This document shows, one piece after another, positions 21,357 to 33,087 of a DNA stretch of 64,000 bases (positions are counted from its first letter, which is position 1; each line of letters begins with the position of its first letter). The notes below the pieces were generated by a model. That model was given only the letters and a program-made list of their open reading frames with translations. It made no database searches and was not told the origin of the DNA. A program made the translations under genes and the position numbers. The DNA is from Pleodorina starrii (Eukaryota > Chlorophyta > Chlorophyceae > Chlamydomonadales > Volvocaceae), in assembly GCA_030267565.1 (NCBI GenBank), contig BRXU01000016.1, forward strand, positions 622,501 through 686,500, read 5' to 3'.

Positions 21357-24300
21357 ATGATGGCGGCCAAACGGTCGACCATGGGTCGCAGCCTTGCCTA
21401 CTTTGTCTCCATTTTCATGTTATTCGGGATCCAAATTTGCGTCGCGGTACAGGACTTCTCCCAGCCCGGGCCCTACTCCATCGGCAGCGTGGCGCAGAAA
21501 GTCACCATTTCGCCCACGGGAGGCAGCAAGTCGTCGGTAGACTTGGACGTTATTGTGACTTACCCGACCTCCGGCGCGGCTCCGTTCCCCGTCGTCGCGA
21601 TGTTCAACGGATTTCAGGTACCGTATGGAGTGCAATGTGAGAGGGTGTGATGTGAGAGCTGGTTGCGGCTCTTGTATTCACACCGCATCAAACATATAGC
21701 ATCGCAACCAGTTGCCCTTGCGCGGGTGTGTGCGAGCGATCCCCTCGGACCGGATGTGTGTCCAAGGACCCACCCAAAGGCCGAGGTCGTTGGTGCGTTC
21801 CAGCCTGTATATGCCCTCGCATTCCCACCTGCTGTGGCTCCGGGGCGCTGCACTATCGGGAAGCACCTTCCAGGCCATCAGGGGTTCTCCATCATCACCA
21901 TCTTGAATAACTGAACCGTTTTGCGGTGAAGGCACCCAAAAAAGGACCACCGGCGCAATCCGCACCTGCCGGCTGCCGCTGCCCGCAGCCGAAGACCAAA
22001 CTGCCCAATCCTCTTACTCCCAGCCCCTCCGGCGAACTGAGATCGACGAACCGTCCAGTCCTCGCCTGAAGGCTGAAGTAGTGAAGTTGCCCTCCTCATG
22101 CCCTCGCAATACAGCCTTCGTGACCCGGAAGTTGCTCCGTCTAACCCAAATCTCTCTTTGCCCCTTCCCGTGCCCGTGCCACCAATACTGTGTCTCTTCC
22201 CGGTCCTTTCTCCCCGTCCTCAGGCCAAGGCCCCGTGGTACAGCGCGACAGCGAACCACGTCGCCTCCTGGGGCTACGTTGTCGTACAATACACCGTGCC
22301 GGGCCTCGTGACCATCGTGACGGACAAGGCGGAGGTGCGTCGGTCCTGCGTGTACGGCACCTTCCTGCCACATACATTGCAGCAATCTCCCTGCCCCCGC
22401 CAGCTTCACCTCCTCACCCACCACCGCTCCTGCGCCGCATCCCCGACACACGCATCCACTCCTCGCCTCTCACTCTCCTTTCCGTCCTCTCGCCGTGCGG
22501 CGCCGCGTTTTTAGTTGCCCCCCGTTTCATTCTTGCAAATTTACTCTCAAACCCTCGTCCCCGGTTCCGCTTTCCCCCAGCTGGGCTACCTGCAGCCGCT
22601 GTTGAACTGGGTGACAGCGCAGGGCTCCGCCGCCTCTGGCTCCGGGCCGCTCAAGGGCCTGCCCGACACCTCCCGCCTGGCCACCCTGGGACACAGCCGC
22701 GGCGGAAAGCTGGCGGCGCTGCATTACGCGGGTGCGTCGCTCGCGGGTGATTGATGTTTCGGGCGCTTGGCAGCGCTTGGCCGTGGTACGGGACGGGACG
22801 GGGCGGGGCGGTGTGATGTGGTGCGGTGCGGTCTGCGGTGCAATGCGGGCCGAGGTATTGGAGACGCGAGGCCGGCGTGAGGCAGGCAGGCAGGAAGGTT
22901 AGGTAAAAGGACCGAAAAGGAAAGAGGACAGAAAAGGGAAGAGGACAGAAAAGTGAAGAGGACAGAAAAGGGAAGAGGACAGGAAAGGGAAGAGGACAGA
23001 AAAGGGAAGGAAGGGAGGGGTGCCGGCGCCGACATCGTCGTCGGTCTCGCCCGCTGCCGCCGGCCGCCATGCAGTGCAGCGCGGCCCTCATTGGTAGCTT
23101 GGCACGTCATCCATCCGTCCCGGCGCCAACCCACGACGCCGACGCGGATGCCTTACAGGTCGCAGCGATGTTGCCACGGCGGTTCTGATCGACCCGGTTG
23201 ACAACAGCAACTTCACGCCCGAGAGCCAGGACTACCCCTCCGCGGTCAAGGCGCTGGCGGCGGCCAACCGGACGGCAGGGCTCATCGGTGCGTCTCTCCC
23301 GTGTGCGCCTATCCGTGTGCCCGTGTGTATGCCCGTGTGTATGCCCGTGTGGGTGTTTGTGTGTATGACCGCTCCGGTTCGTTCGCGACATGGCTGCGGG
23401 ATGTGTCAAGTGCTCAATGTTGGCTTGAGCGACGACCTGATATCGGAGCTACTGAGTCAGACTCTTAGAAGACTCAGTAGGCGAGAGTTCGGTTTCCGCC
23501 ATTGTTCCGCCATCTGCAGCATCGCCCCTATTCTCTCCCCGTGTCTGCCGCAGTGCCGTCCCACAGGCCCGGGCGCGCCGCCCGCGCTGCAGCATCCTGC
23601 TGCTGCTTGCCACGCCTCCCCCGGGGGCCGGGGCCCACCCCGTGTGATCGCAAATTCGCAAAGCTCTGAGCGCCGATTGCCGACATGTCCTCGCTTACTT
23701 ATTTTGGATCGCGTTGGAATTTTCGGATGCGGATGTCATTGCGCCTGCCGACGAACGACGGCCGAACCCACCGCACATCAAGCACCAAGCACCAACCGCC
23801 AACCGCTAACCGCCAACTACGCAGGCGCCGGCATCACCAGCAGTTGCAACCCTGCTGGATCCAACTACCGCAAGTTCTTCGACGCCCTGGCGCCGGGCAC
23901 TTGGCAGATGGTCGTACTGCAGGTACGACAACGAATGCAAGCAAAGCGCAGCATTGTCCCCAGCCAGGCTGCATGTGCCTTCTTGACCTCATTCCGGTAT
24001 ACGGCCAGTCCCTAGCTTCGCAGCTTGCGTCGAGAGCAATCTGCTGTTGGACTGCCCGGGGCAAGAGCGCTGTAGGTAGCCAATCCTACCGGTACCCAAG
24101 CCGCCAGACCGGACGTTATGCATTACATGTTGCGAGGAGCTGCACCAACTTGAGCGAGCAGTGCGAGAAGAATGACTCAACCCCCGCATCCAACCCCGCC
24201 GCGCCGCCTTGCCCGGACGACTGCTGCTGTGACGCCCGGATGGTGCCACACGTGCGCACGAGCGACCGCACCGTTCGCCGCTGTTACCCTAAGCGCTGGC

Positions 24301-25207
24301 CTGCTTCCGACCTGTCCTGCCTCACTCCTCCTATATACCCCACGCACGATATACGGTACACCACCGCCTACCCCACGATGCGTCGAACGCTGCTGCCTGC
24401 CGCTGCGTGCTCGGCGGCGGGATGCGGTCGATCGATCTTTTCTATGATTGCTATCGCTGCGGCCTTGATGGCTTCTCGTGTGTGTGTGTGTGTCTGTGTG
24501 TGTGCTGCTGCTGCTGCATGCACACAGGCTGGCCACATGCAGTTTGCGCGCACGGGCAACAAGGTGTTGGACTGGGGGCTGGACCAGCTGTGTCGCACCG
24601 GAAAAGTCTCCGCGAAGGTAAGTGATTGATTGGGGAGGGGGAGAGAGGGAGGGAGGGAGGCAGGGAGGGAGGTTCGACAATGTATGTGCTTTGCGTGCCT
24701 GCATGCCTTGTTGATCGAGAAGAAAGGCCATCGCCGCAACCACCTGCCTGAACCAACTCATCACCGGAGCAACCGACCGACCCGCGCAGGATGTCATTGC
24801 AGACACGGACACCTTTGCCGTCGCCTGGCTGGAATCGACGTTTAGGGCAAAGCAGGTGGGTCGATGGGTCGATGGGTCGGTGGCAGGAAACGCTAGTGGG
24901 GCCAGCCTAGGGCCCACCCTAGGGCGGATATGTATGTTTGCCTCTCTCCCTCCCTCCCTCCCTCCCTCCCTCCCGCCCACCCCCGGGTCCGTTCGCCAAC
25001 GTCGCGCCCAACCCATCGCCGCGATCTCGCTCATTGATTGCCCTCTCCGCCGGCCCCCCCCAACGTATCATTCGCTCCGTCTCTCTCCTGCCGCCGCAGT
25101 CCCAGGCGGGTCTGGCCGACTTCCAGCAGTGGATCAAGAAGCAGTCGGACGCGGGGGCCATCTCGTTTGCAATCAAGGGCAGCAGCAGCGCAACCGTTGC
25201 CCAATGA
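21357..25207 (+). CDS. CLH1: Chlorophyllase (chlorophyll hydrolase, alpha/beta-hydrolase fold)
   Basis: Eight exons: 21357-21617, 22224-22334, 22581-22731, 23159-23287, 23825-23922, 24528-24617, 24790-24855, 25100-25207; 337 aa in frame. It would cleave chlorophyll to chlorophyllide and phytol. The family's serine-lipase motif GHSRGG is present in LATLGHSRGGKLAALHYAG, giving the nucleophile Ser. The acid is probably the Asp in AVLIDPVDNSNF, and the His lies in AGHMQFARTGN; the oxyanion region is VVAMFNGFQ. The N-terminus MMAAKRSTMGRSLAYFVSIFMLFGIQICVAV is basic then strongly hydrophobic, like a signal peptide, whereas many chlorophyllases are plastid-bound; the route is unclear. ATG 21357, 21360 or 21384 could start it. 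Intron 3 holds a 17-bp minisatellite. Length and motif order fit the family well. Confidence 0.88.
22910..23010. repeat. 17-bp minisatellite in chlorophyllase intron 3
   Basis: About six purine-rich tandem copies of GACAGAAAAGGGAAGAG with small differences between copies. It lies between exon 3 (ending 22731) and exon 4 (starting 23159). Confidence 0.85.
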
Positions 25208-26593
25208 AGCAATGATGGACGGAAGCGATGGAAGCGATCGATGGCCCAGGTCTCTTATCTCTTTTCCCTGTCCCCCAGCAGTGTATACACTCATCTTGGG
25301 CGGGTTGGATAGGTGCACGTTAAAAAGCTTAGGAATGCACTCGACGTCCTCGCCTCGTCTCGCCTGGCCATCCTGATGGAACCGCGCGCCGTGCTGCCTT
25401 TCTCGTGACTGAATTGGGTTTTGGGTATCGGGCGCTGCTGCGATGCTGGTGCGCCTTTGCGTGTTTGGGACGACGCGCTGCGGTATAATAAGCTCTTAGC
25501 TTATTACACCGCAAGTACGTTTTGTCCGAACCTGCGCGATTCGAGAAGTAGTTTTGTGTTTGTGTTTGTGTGTGGGGGGAGGGGGGATCCGGCACTGGAA
25601 TGAAGTGCACACCTGCACACCGTATACGGTAGTCAGTGCGCCCGCTCGATACAGCTGGCAGATAGATAGGGCATCCCTTCGTCCCTCGGCTTAGTCTGTT
25701 TGTATGCGTTTGCGCCGTGGGCGGACTCACGTTTCAACCCGCTCGATGCCGGTTCGTGGTCCTTGGCATGTATGTAGACAAGTGCAGGGTCGCGGCACAC
25801 TCGGGGATGGCGTGCGTGCGTGTCCACCCGTCCACCCGTGCATACGTAAGATTCCCCCTAGAGGCAGCCTACTGCTGGACCAACGCCCGACTGTCACCGG
25901 GCGGTGCTCCCGCCCCGCCTTAGCCCCCCCCTCCCCGCGGTCAGCGGCACGACCAAACTAATGGAGCCTCCCAAAACAGAACAAAACAGACAAACAAACA
26001 AACAAACAAACAACGAACAATGTGGCTGTACTCTTCGGGAGCCCCCCGCCGCTGTAGCAACGGGCCCGCTCCAACAGACAGCTTCACAGCTAGCTGCTGT
26101 AAGGTCGTGGAGTGCGCCAACAACCTAACCCAATCGCAACTGCCTGCGGTTAGTTTCAGCTCAAATCATTCCCGGCAGGCGGGCATTCGTCAAAAACGGT
26201 CCATTCTTTCCACTGCTATGTTGAAGCGGCTGCGGCTGCGACTACGGCTGCGGCTTCGGCCACGCACCCCCAATCCTAAACCCGGAACCGCAGACTTCTG
26301 GCGAAAAATGCACACATACTGAAGTATACGGCGACGTCGGACTGTGGTGTTGACGTTTGCATACATGTGCCGATTTCGTAAATGCAAAGCGTGCGTGCGT
26401 GCGTGCGTGGGTTACGCACGCACGGCGCCATTATTGCGTTCTGTGCCGCCGCGCGCGGCAATGGCTCCAAACGGGCGGGCACTGGCTGGTAGACTCGGCA
26501 ACGAAGGACACACACACAGCCCCCCCGCCTTCCCGCCCTCCCACCCTCCCGCCCCCTCATCATGCGCCCAACAAACATGCAATGCATCACTCG
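25208..26593. other. Convergent intergenic region
   Basis: Separates the 3' ends of chlorophyllase (+) and the left membrane-protein paralogue (-). The 70-80 bp next to 26593 are clearly similar to the sequence just after the stop of the right paralogue (38141-38200), so the duplicated unit includes the 3' untranslated region. A (CAAA)n run is present near 25990. No gene is seen. Confidence 0.6.
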
Positions 26594-29500
26594 CTACTCT
26601 TCATCGCTGCAGCAGCGAGCTGCCGCTTGCTTCTGATGGTGGCCACCGCTGACAGCCCCACCGCCACCGTCACCTCGCACCGCCGCCTCCGCCGCCGCCG
26701 CCCTTGCCCGCAGGAACTTGCGCCGCGTGATGGAGTCGGTGGCGGCGGAGATGGCCAAGTGGCAACTCGAGGTGCAGACCGCGAGGAGCAGCGCCGGCCG
26801 CCAGCGGCCGCCGAAGCAGGGCCGCGTCAGGAGCCTCGTGTACATCAGCGAGGACAGCGCTGGCCAGATAGCCAAGCGAGGGGACAGCTGCAGGCAGGGC
26901 AGGCGGGCGGGCGGGCGGGCGGGCACATACATACAAAAAGATGCAGCAGCAGCGAGCGAGCGCAGGCGTGGGAAGTCGGTTGCGAACACAGTGCTCAGCT
27001 GGATTGTTCAGCAACAGAGCAATATAGATGGACAAGAGGGAACTTTAAATGTTTTCTGTCTCCGAAGTGCGTGCCCTGTGCGTGGTAATGCTGTACCGTG
27101 CGTTGGTACGACACGAGAGGTACGGCAGTCGGCAGCTCATGGCACGTAAGCGCGCTGACCAAAGAAGCAACGTATGCATACATACGCCCGCCTTGCGTTC
27201 ATACCTGGAAGACCAACGGCTCCCAGATTCCGCGGTACAGCAGCAGACCGTGGCGGCGGCACAGGAACACGATCCACACGTCCGGTGCAGTCAGCAGGGA
27301 GTCGCCCCAGGGTCCCGGCATGAGAATGAGCGCTTTCGTGCCGTAGTCCAGGAGCGCCCGCAGCAGCAGCAGCCGGTTGCGGCGAAGCCTGCTGACATCA
27401 GCCACCATGCAAGCACCGACAGGCGACTCAAACGCGGCAGGGAACTCACGCACGCACGCATGCAAAAAGGTGGTTCGTTGAGCACAAGTAAGCGGGTGGG
27501 ATAACTGTCGGGCCCAACGTATCTCACCCACCGACGGTTGGACATGCATTGCCGGTTTGTGGCCTTTCAGGTGAAGGACATGTGTACGGCTTTGGCGGTG
27601 CTCAATAGCCGCGACGCGACCTCTTCCCAACACGCGTGCGTGCGTGCTTCGTCCCGCACATCGAATCATTGGCGCACCACCACAATCTCACTACCCACCT
27701 GCCGTCGAAGGTGGTCACACGGGCTAGGAGAGACGGCACCGCAATGCTGACCAAAATGTAGATGACCTGGGACAGCGCCTGCAGGTACAGCTGGCGCTGC
27801 TGGGGGCCGCCGCCGCCACCACCGCCGGTCGAGGGCGGCTGCCTCATCGCTGCACTGAAGGTGTGAATCAGGGCAGACGTGACAATGATCAGCTGCATCA
27901 CCGGCGCTGCTCTGTCCAGCTGCTGGCAGCATTGCGCCGCCTTGAAGTCCTGGTAGGCCGACTCCAGGTCCGGGGGCCAGAAGCCGAACAGCAGGGAACG
28001 GAGCCCGGACCGCCGCCGCCGGGCGCCGCCCGCATCCGCCGCCGAGGTGGGCGCCTCCGACCTGCTGCTGCTGGAGCGACGCCCTGCCGGAACGTTGCCG
28101 CTGCTGCCGCCGCCGGATGCGGGTGATCGAAGGCGTGCTCCGGCGGCCGCGGCGGCCGCGGCGGTGGCGGCGCTATTGCTGCTTCCGGCGGTGTCCGGGA
28201 CTACGGTTGTGGCGGGGCCGCCGGAGGCTGCGGGGACTGTGCCAGACGGCGACGTGCCATGCCGCCGGGCCCCTTCAGTAGCCGACGGGCCGGCAGGCAG
28301 GGCGGCGGCGGCCAGGCTTCCGGAAGCGTCTCTGCTGTACATCACTGCAGTCCGAGCTCCCTCAATCGCGCTATGGCACTCCCGCAGGCACGCCGTCATG
28401 CCGCGGTTCTCCAGGAACCAGAACAGGTGGCTCTTGACCCGTGGGTCGGTGGGGGGCTGCTGCTGAAACGGCTCCGTCAGCTGCCCTGCTGCCTCGAAGG
28501 TCAGCGTCACCGGCGGGCGTGCTGAGCCGTACTGCTCGCCCAGTGCACGGCCCATGTCGTACGCCAGGCTGAGGAGACCGCTGTCGTGCTGCGCCGCCGC
28601 TGCCGCCGCCGTGGCCGCCGCCGTCAACGTTTGGGCCGTCGGACCCACTCCTGCAGAGCTCTGGGAGCTAGGGCCGCCGGCTGCGCTCGTAGGTGGCAAT
28701 ACCAGAAACTGATCGAGGGCGGAAAGGAAGGATTCTCCGCCCTCGAACAGGCTGCTGCGGTACAGGTGCCGTAACTCCTCTGCAGCTTCGTCGGGCAGTA
28801 CCAGCAGGGGCAGCGTGGCGAGTAGCTCCGTGTTCGGCGCCGCCGCCGCTGCCGCCGTCGCAACGCTGCTGTCGGCGGCGGCGGCAGCGGCGGCGGCGGA
28901 CCCAGAGAGCTCGGCGGATAGCGCCGGTGGCGGCGGCGGCGAGCTGTCAGCGGTTGTCTGCGGCGGGCCCCTATCGGCTGCGGCCCTTGGCAACAGCAGG
29001 TGCAGCGACAGGACCCCGGAGGCGGCCCGGGCAGCAGGCGGCAGCCGAATCCTGCAAAGTGGCAGGCGGCAGCGGATCAAATACCTTCAATGTCAGTGAA
29101 TGTCCGGCATCCCTTATCAAAGGCGACTTGTCATTACAAGCATGGTAACATGTCCGCTGCGTGATAACAAATACATATGTTCAACAAGCAGTAAGGTATT
29201 GCAGCCGGTTTCGCTAACCGACGCCCACCATTAGGCCCTTAGGGTATGTCAGCGCTACCCACCTCACGGCCCGGTAGGCGGCCTCGCTTCCACCGCTGCC
29301 GCCCTCCCCGTCCTCCCGCTGGCTGCTGTCGCCGCACTTGGCATCCGCCGGCAGCAGCTCCTCCGCCTGCAGCTCTTCATCCAGGTACAGCTCCTGCTGC
29401 TGGTGGTGACACCGACCCACGGGTCCCACCACCACGCAGCGCACGGCGGTGCCCCCAGTCGGCAGCAGCACCAGCACTGTATCACCGTCGCCGCTGCCAT

Positions 29501-31597
29501 CGCAACCAATGCCACCGGCAGCATCTGAGCCCTCATCCAAACGGCGCAGCACGGGTGGCCACAGCAGTGGCGGCAAGGCACCACCGGTGGGACAGGGGCC
29601 CTGCACCGCCTCGTCGTCGCCATCGCTACCGCCGTACTCCAGCTCGTCCAGAAGTCCCTCCAGTGCGGCATTGAAGTCGGCGGTGTCGACGCGCGCATCC
29701 TCATCCGCGGGGTAACCAGACGCATCGGCAGCAGGCAGCCCCAACCGCGCTTGCCGCGTGTGGATGCGGTCACTGCGCAGTAGTGGTCCGCCGCTGCTGG
29801 GCTCAGCAGGCACTTCCTGTCCCACCGCCTGCACCACCGCCAGCAGCTGCACACAGCCCTCCACGCAAACCAGCGACTGAAGCCGCAGCAAGTTGCGCCG
29901 CCGCCGCCGCCGCGACTTACCATCCGCGGGCTCGCCACCGCCATCGCCGCCGCCGCCGTCCGGTTGTGGTAGATCCGCCGCAAGGCCCAACTGGGCTTCG
30001 GTGAGCCGTGCGTTGAGCTTGGCCACCGCTGCGGCGGAGAGCCTTGCCGCCGCGATGTCAAAACTGCAGCCCGGCGGAAGCGGTATCTTAAAGTCGACCA
30101 CCACTGTACGGCCGCGGCCGCTCGCGGAGCGGTACAGCGGTACAGCGTCAATAGCTGCCGCCGCCAGAGTCAGTGCCTCGCGGCAAGAATCGGGCTGCTG
30201 GTGCTGGTGCTGCTGCTGGTGCTGGTCGTACGGATGTCCAGCCATGGCTTCCGCCGCCTCCTGCTGTGGGCCTGCTGGGGATGAGGAAGGCGAGTTGATC
30301 TCCCGATAGAGCCGGCCCCGGCCGCTGCAGTCATCAGCGCTGGCACTGCCGCCGATGCCGCCGACGCCGGCGCCGGTGCCGCCCTCGGCCTCGGCTCCGC
30401 AGCTCCGTAAGTAGGCGCGGTACTGCGGCAGCAGCCAGTGGCGTTCGTAGAATCGTGCAGCCAGGTACGGCAGTACGGCGATCACGACGAAGAGCAGCGC
30501 CGCCGGACCCGTACCCACGTGCGGGTGCTGTACGGTATCACCCGGCGGCGACGGCGACGGCGTCACCCGGCGGTCGACCGCGGAGGTGACCCATAAGAAG
30601 ATCAGCCACATCGTGGGGCCCACGAAAAGCTGCAGCGAGGAGGGAAGCTGCGGGGAGCAGAGCGTGCGGAGGGGAAGGGGCAAAATGAACGCGACTTTTG
30701 TTTCGTCGATTGCCACGTAGAAATAACGCAATCCGCATATGTCAAATCGCAAGCGTGTGGGGAAGCAGGGGAACGCACAAACATAATCGCATATATAAGC
30801 TTCAAATTAAGGCTCACGCGGCTTTTGCTCGCAATAAAAACAGCACACAACCTTCACACCGTGACTTTATTTTTTCATATTAATAAACCACTAAGACCGA
30901 CCACATGCGTGTCCCCATTACGCACCTGGAGAACGGCAGCGGACTTCCAGCTGAAGTAGATGGCGGGTATCAGGCATCGTCCGCTGCTCAGGACCGCGGC
31001 AACCCCGAGCAGCAGCAGCCCGTCCGGCGCGAAGGCCGTCGACAGGTACGCGCCCAGCAGGCTTGCAAGGTGAATGGCAAGGAACAGGAAATGTCGGCAC
31101 CGCACGTAGAGAGATGGGACCGCGATGCCGATGGCGAGCGTCAGCAGCTGCGCCGATAAGTATGCCAGATTGTTGAGGTCGTAAAGCCGGAGCCGCGGCC
31201 GGGGGTCTAGGACGGCCCCGGTGCGCAACGTAAAGGCTAGCTGACTCAAAGATCCCTCGCCGCAGGGGAATCCGGCCAGGAGCGCGTCCGCGCGGCGAGC
31301 CGCCGGGTCGAAAGGCGGATGCAGGTCCAGAAAGGCCCGACCAAGCGCGCAACCAGCCACCGGGACGCACATCAGCGTGGAAAATTGTTTAATGATTTGC
31401 ATCGCGTTTGTTACGATGAGTTCCGTTGAGAGGAAAAGAAAGTCTGATTTTAGAGCCCGCCGCGCGAACCAGCTCCGGAAGGGCAGCGGCCGGCGGCGGC
31501 GGCCCGCCGGAATTGCGGTCTGCGTTGCGCAGCGGTCTGCTGCTGTAGACAGCGACGGTTGTCGCTCATGAGCCGCTGATGAGCTGCTGATGGCCAT
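26594..31597 (-). CDS. Multi-pass membrane protein of unknown family (left copy of inverted pair)
   Basis: Five exons: 30926-31597, 29263-30647, 27699-29051, 27205-27388, 26594-26887; 1,295 aa in frame. I do not recognise the family. Hydrophobic helices are visible in exon 1 (e.g. FLFLSTELIVTNAMQII, LLTLAIGIAVPSLYV, FLAIHLASLLGAYL), exon 2 (GPTMWLIFLWVTSAV, LLFVVIAVLPYLAARFY), exon 3 (MQLIIVTSALIHTFSAAM, VIYILVSIAVPSLLARV), exon 4 (LLLLRALLDYGTKALILMPG) and exon 5 (LLLAVCTSSCHLAISAAT), about eight to ten in all. Between them are long Ala/Ser/Gly-rich loops, a basic run (SRRRRRRN) and a conserved IPLPPGCSFD block. GFWPPDLESAYQDFK and FYERHWLLPQYRAYLRSCGAE are the most distinctive segments. It pairs head-to-head with the paralogue at 33088. 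Start ATG 31597 aligns with the start of that copy. No function is proposed. Confidence 0.72.
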
Positions 31598-33087
31598 GGA
31601 GGGGGAGGTTGAGCTGATTCGCGAAAGCCTACGTAAAACGGAGGTCAATGCACGTTATGGGATTTATTTGCAGTAAATTAAAACCGGGCGCAGCTGAGGA
31701 CGCAGACGAATGGATGGGTATACATAGTTACAGGGGCTGCAAGTAAGCAAGGGTACTGAGTTCTACTCTAGCTCCTTATTAAAATTACCAGCGATTTCGT
31801 TTATAGGTATTGCACGATGTATTTGTTACTAGTGTGGTGCAGCGTGGAACGAACGACCGGCGGTAAAAACGTGACTCCGTCTGGGTCGCAGCCCAACGTC
31901 ATCCATCAGATATCCCAGCAGTCGATCGTTAATCGCCTAGTCATTTGGTCGACCGTACAGTCGTTTGGTCAGTCAATCACTCGGCAGTTCGCCATCAGAC
32001 AATCATCTTCTACCCGCGCGCGCACAGGGACGACTGCGCCATGCGTTGCTTGCAGAACGAAGGGTATTCAAGCAAGCAAGCGGGCCGCTTGTATATATGC
32101 TGGAGCCCCGACGAGCTCTGGAGCTAGCTTACTTTCAATGATCCCAGCCGTATATATGATGCGGGACGCAAGATAACGATCCATCAAAGCATGTGTTTGC
32201 TGCAGTAGCGTATGTGCAAAACGAAACAGGTGCGGTTTGAATTTTTTACCATACGCTAGATAGATAGGCGACCCGTGGGTCATGCACATCCGTCCTGCGC
32301 TGGCCTCGCTCGTTCCCCAATGCTCACTTGCATTGCAGCCATTGACGACGATAAACAGGTTCTCCATTTCATGTTTTACGTACGTGCAGCAATTTCGACC
32401 GCCAATGCGTGTGGCTACGTACAAACCTAAGCGCACGCGGACAGTCTCTTACCAGCAGGCGGCGATGGCGATAAACGAAGCAACAGTCTCTGCGAGCCGC
32501 GGCAAAAAAAGGTGCACAGCAGCCGCGCCTGAAGTTACAACGTGCAGACACAAAGTCGTAAACATTTTAATAATCCAATTATCATGAAGGTTAACGAAGC
32601 TCCGACCAAACCTCACGCAACGAAACCCGCCCCACGAGCCCCACGCTGCGTGATATCCTTGCTCGATGATAGTCTCCAAGATGCGATTTGACTGGGCATC
32701 TTCCAGCCGGACCTTTTTTGGAAGGTGTGCGCAACACATACACGTTCTTGTCCTATTGAAGCCTTAGCTCGCGTCGGAGGCGAGGGCGGTTGCTGACTCG
32801 GTCACGATGATGCTAGCTATCGCCCTTTGTTGTTCCCACGTGCGTAGATTGTGCACATGACATGCATGATTACGTATACTTCTTACTTTTTTTTAAACTG
32901 CGCCTTTAGAAAAAAGACGGATCGATGCTTGACGATGTTCCTGTGGCGGCGCCTCCGCGACGACCCTGCTGGCGAGTAGTTTCACAGCAGCAAATACAGG
33001 ACATACACCAGGTAGTTGCTGCTACCCTGGCTGCTGGTACAAGGCAATAAATTGAGCTCCCTTTTGCTTTCTCGCGCTAGCTACGAC
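31598..33087. promoter_or_regulatory. Shared upstream region of the inverted paralogue pair
   Basis: About 1.5 kb between two divergent start codons; it must carry both promoters. It is more AT-rich than the genes. Frames inside are short and have no counterpart across the two halves, and I did not find an inverted repeat linking the two halves, so the duplication similarity seems to begin within the genes. Confidence 0.45.
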
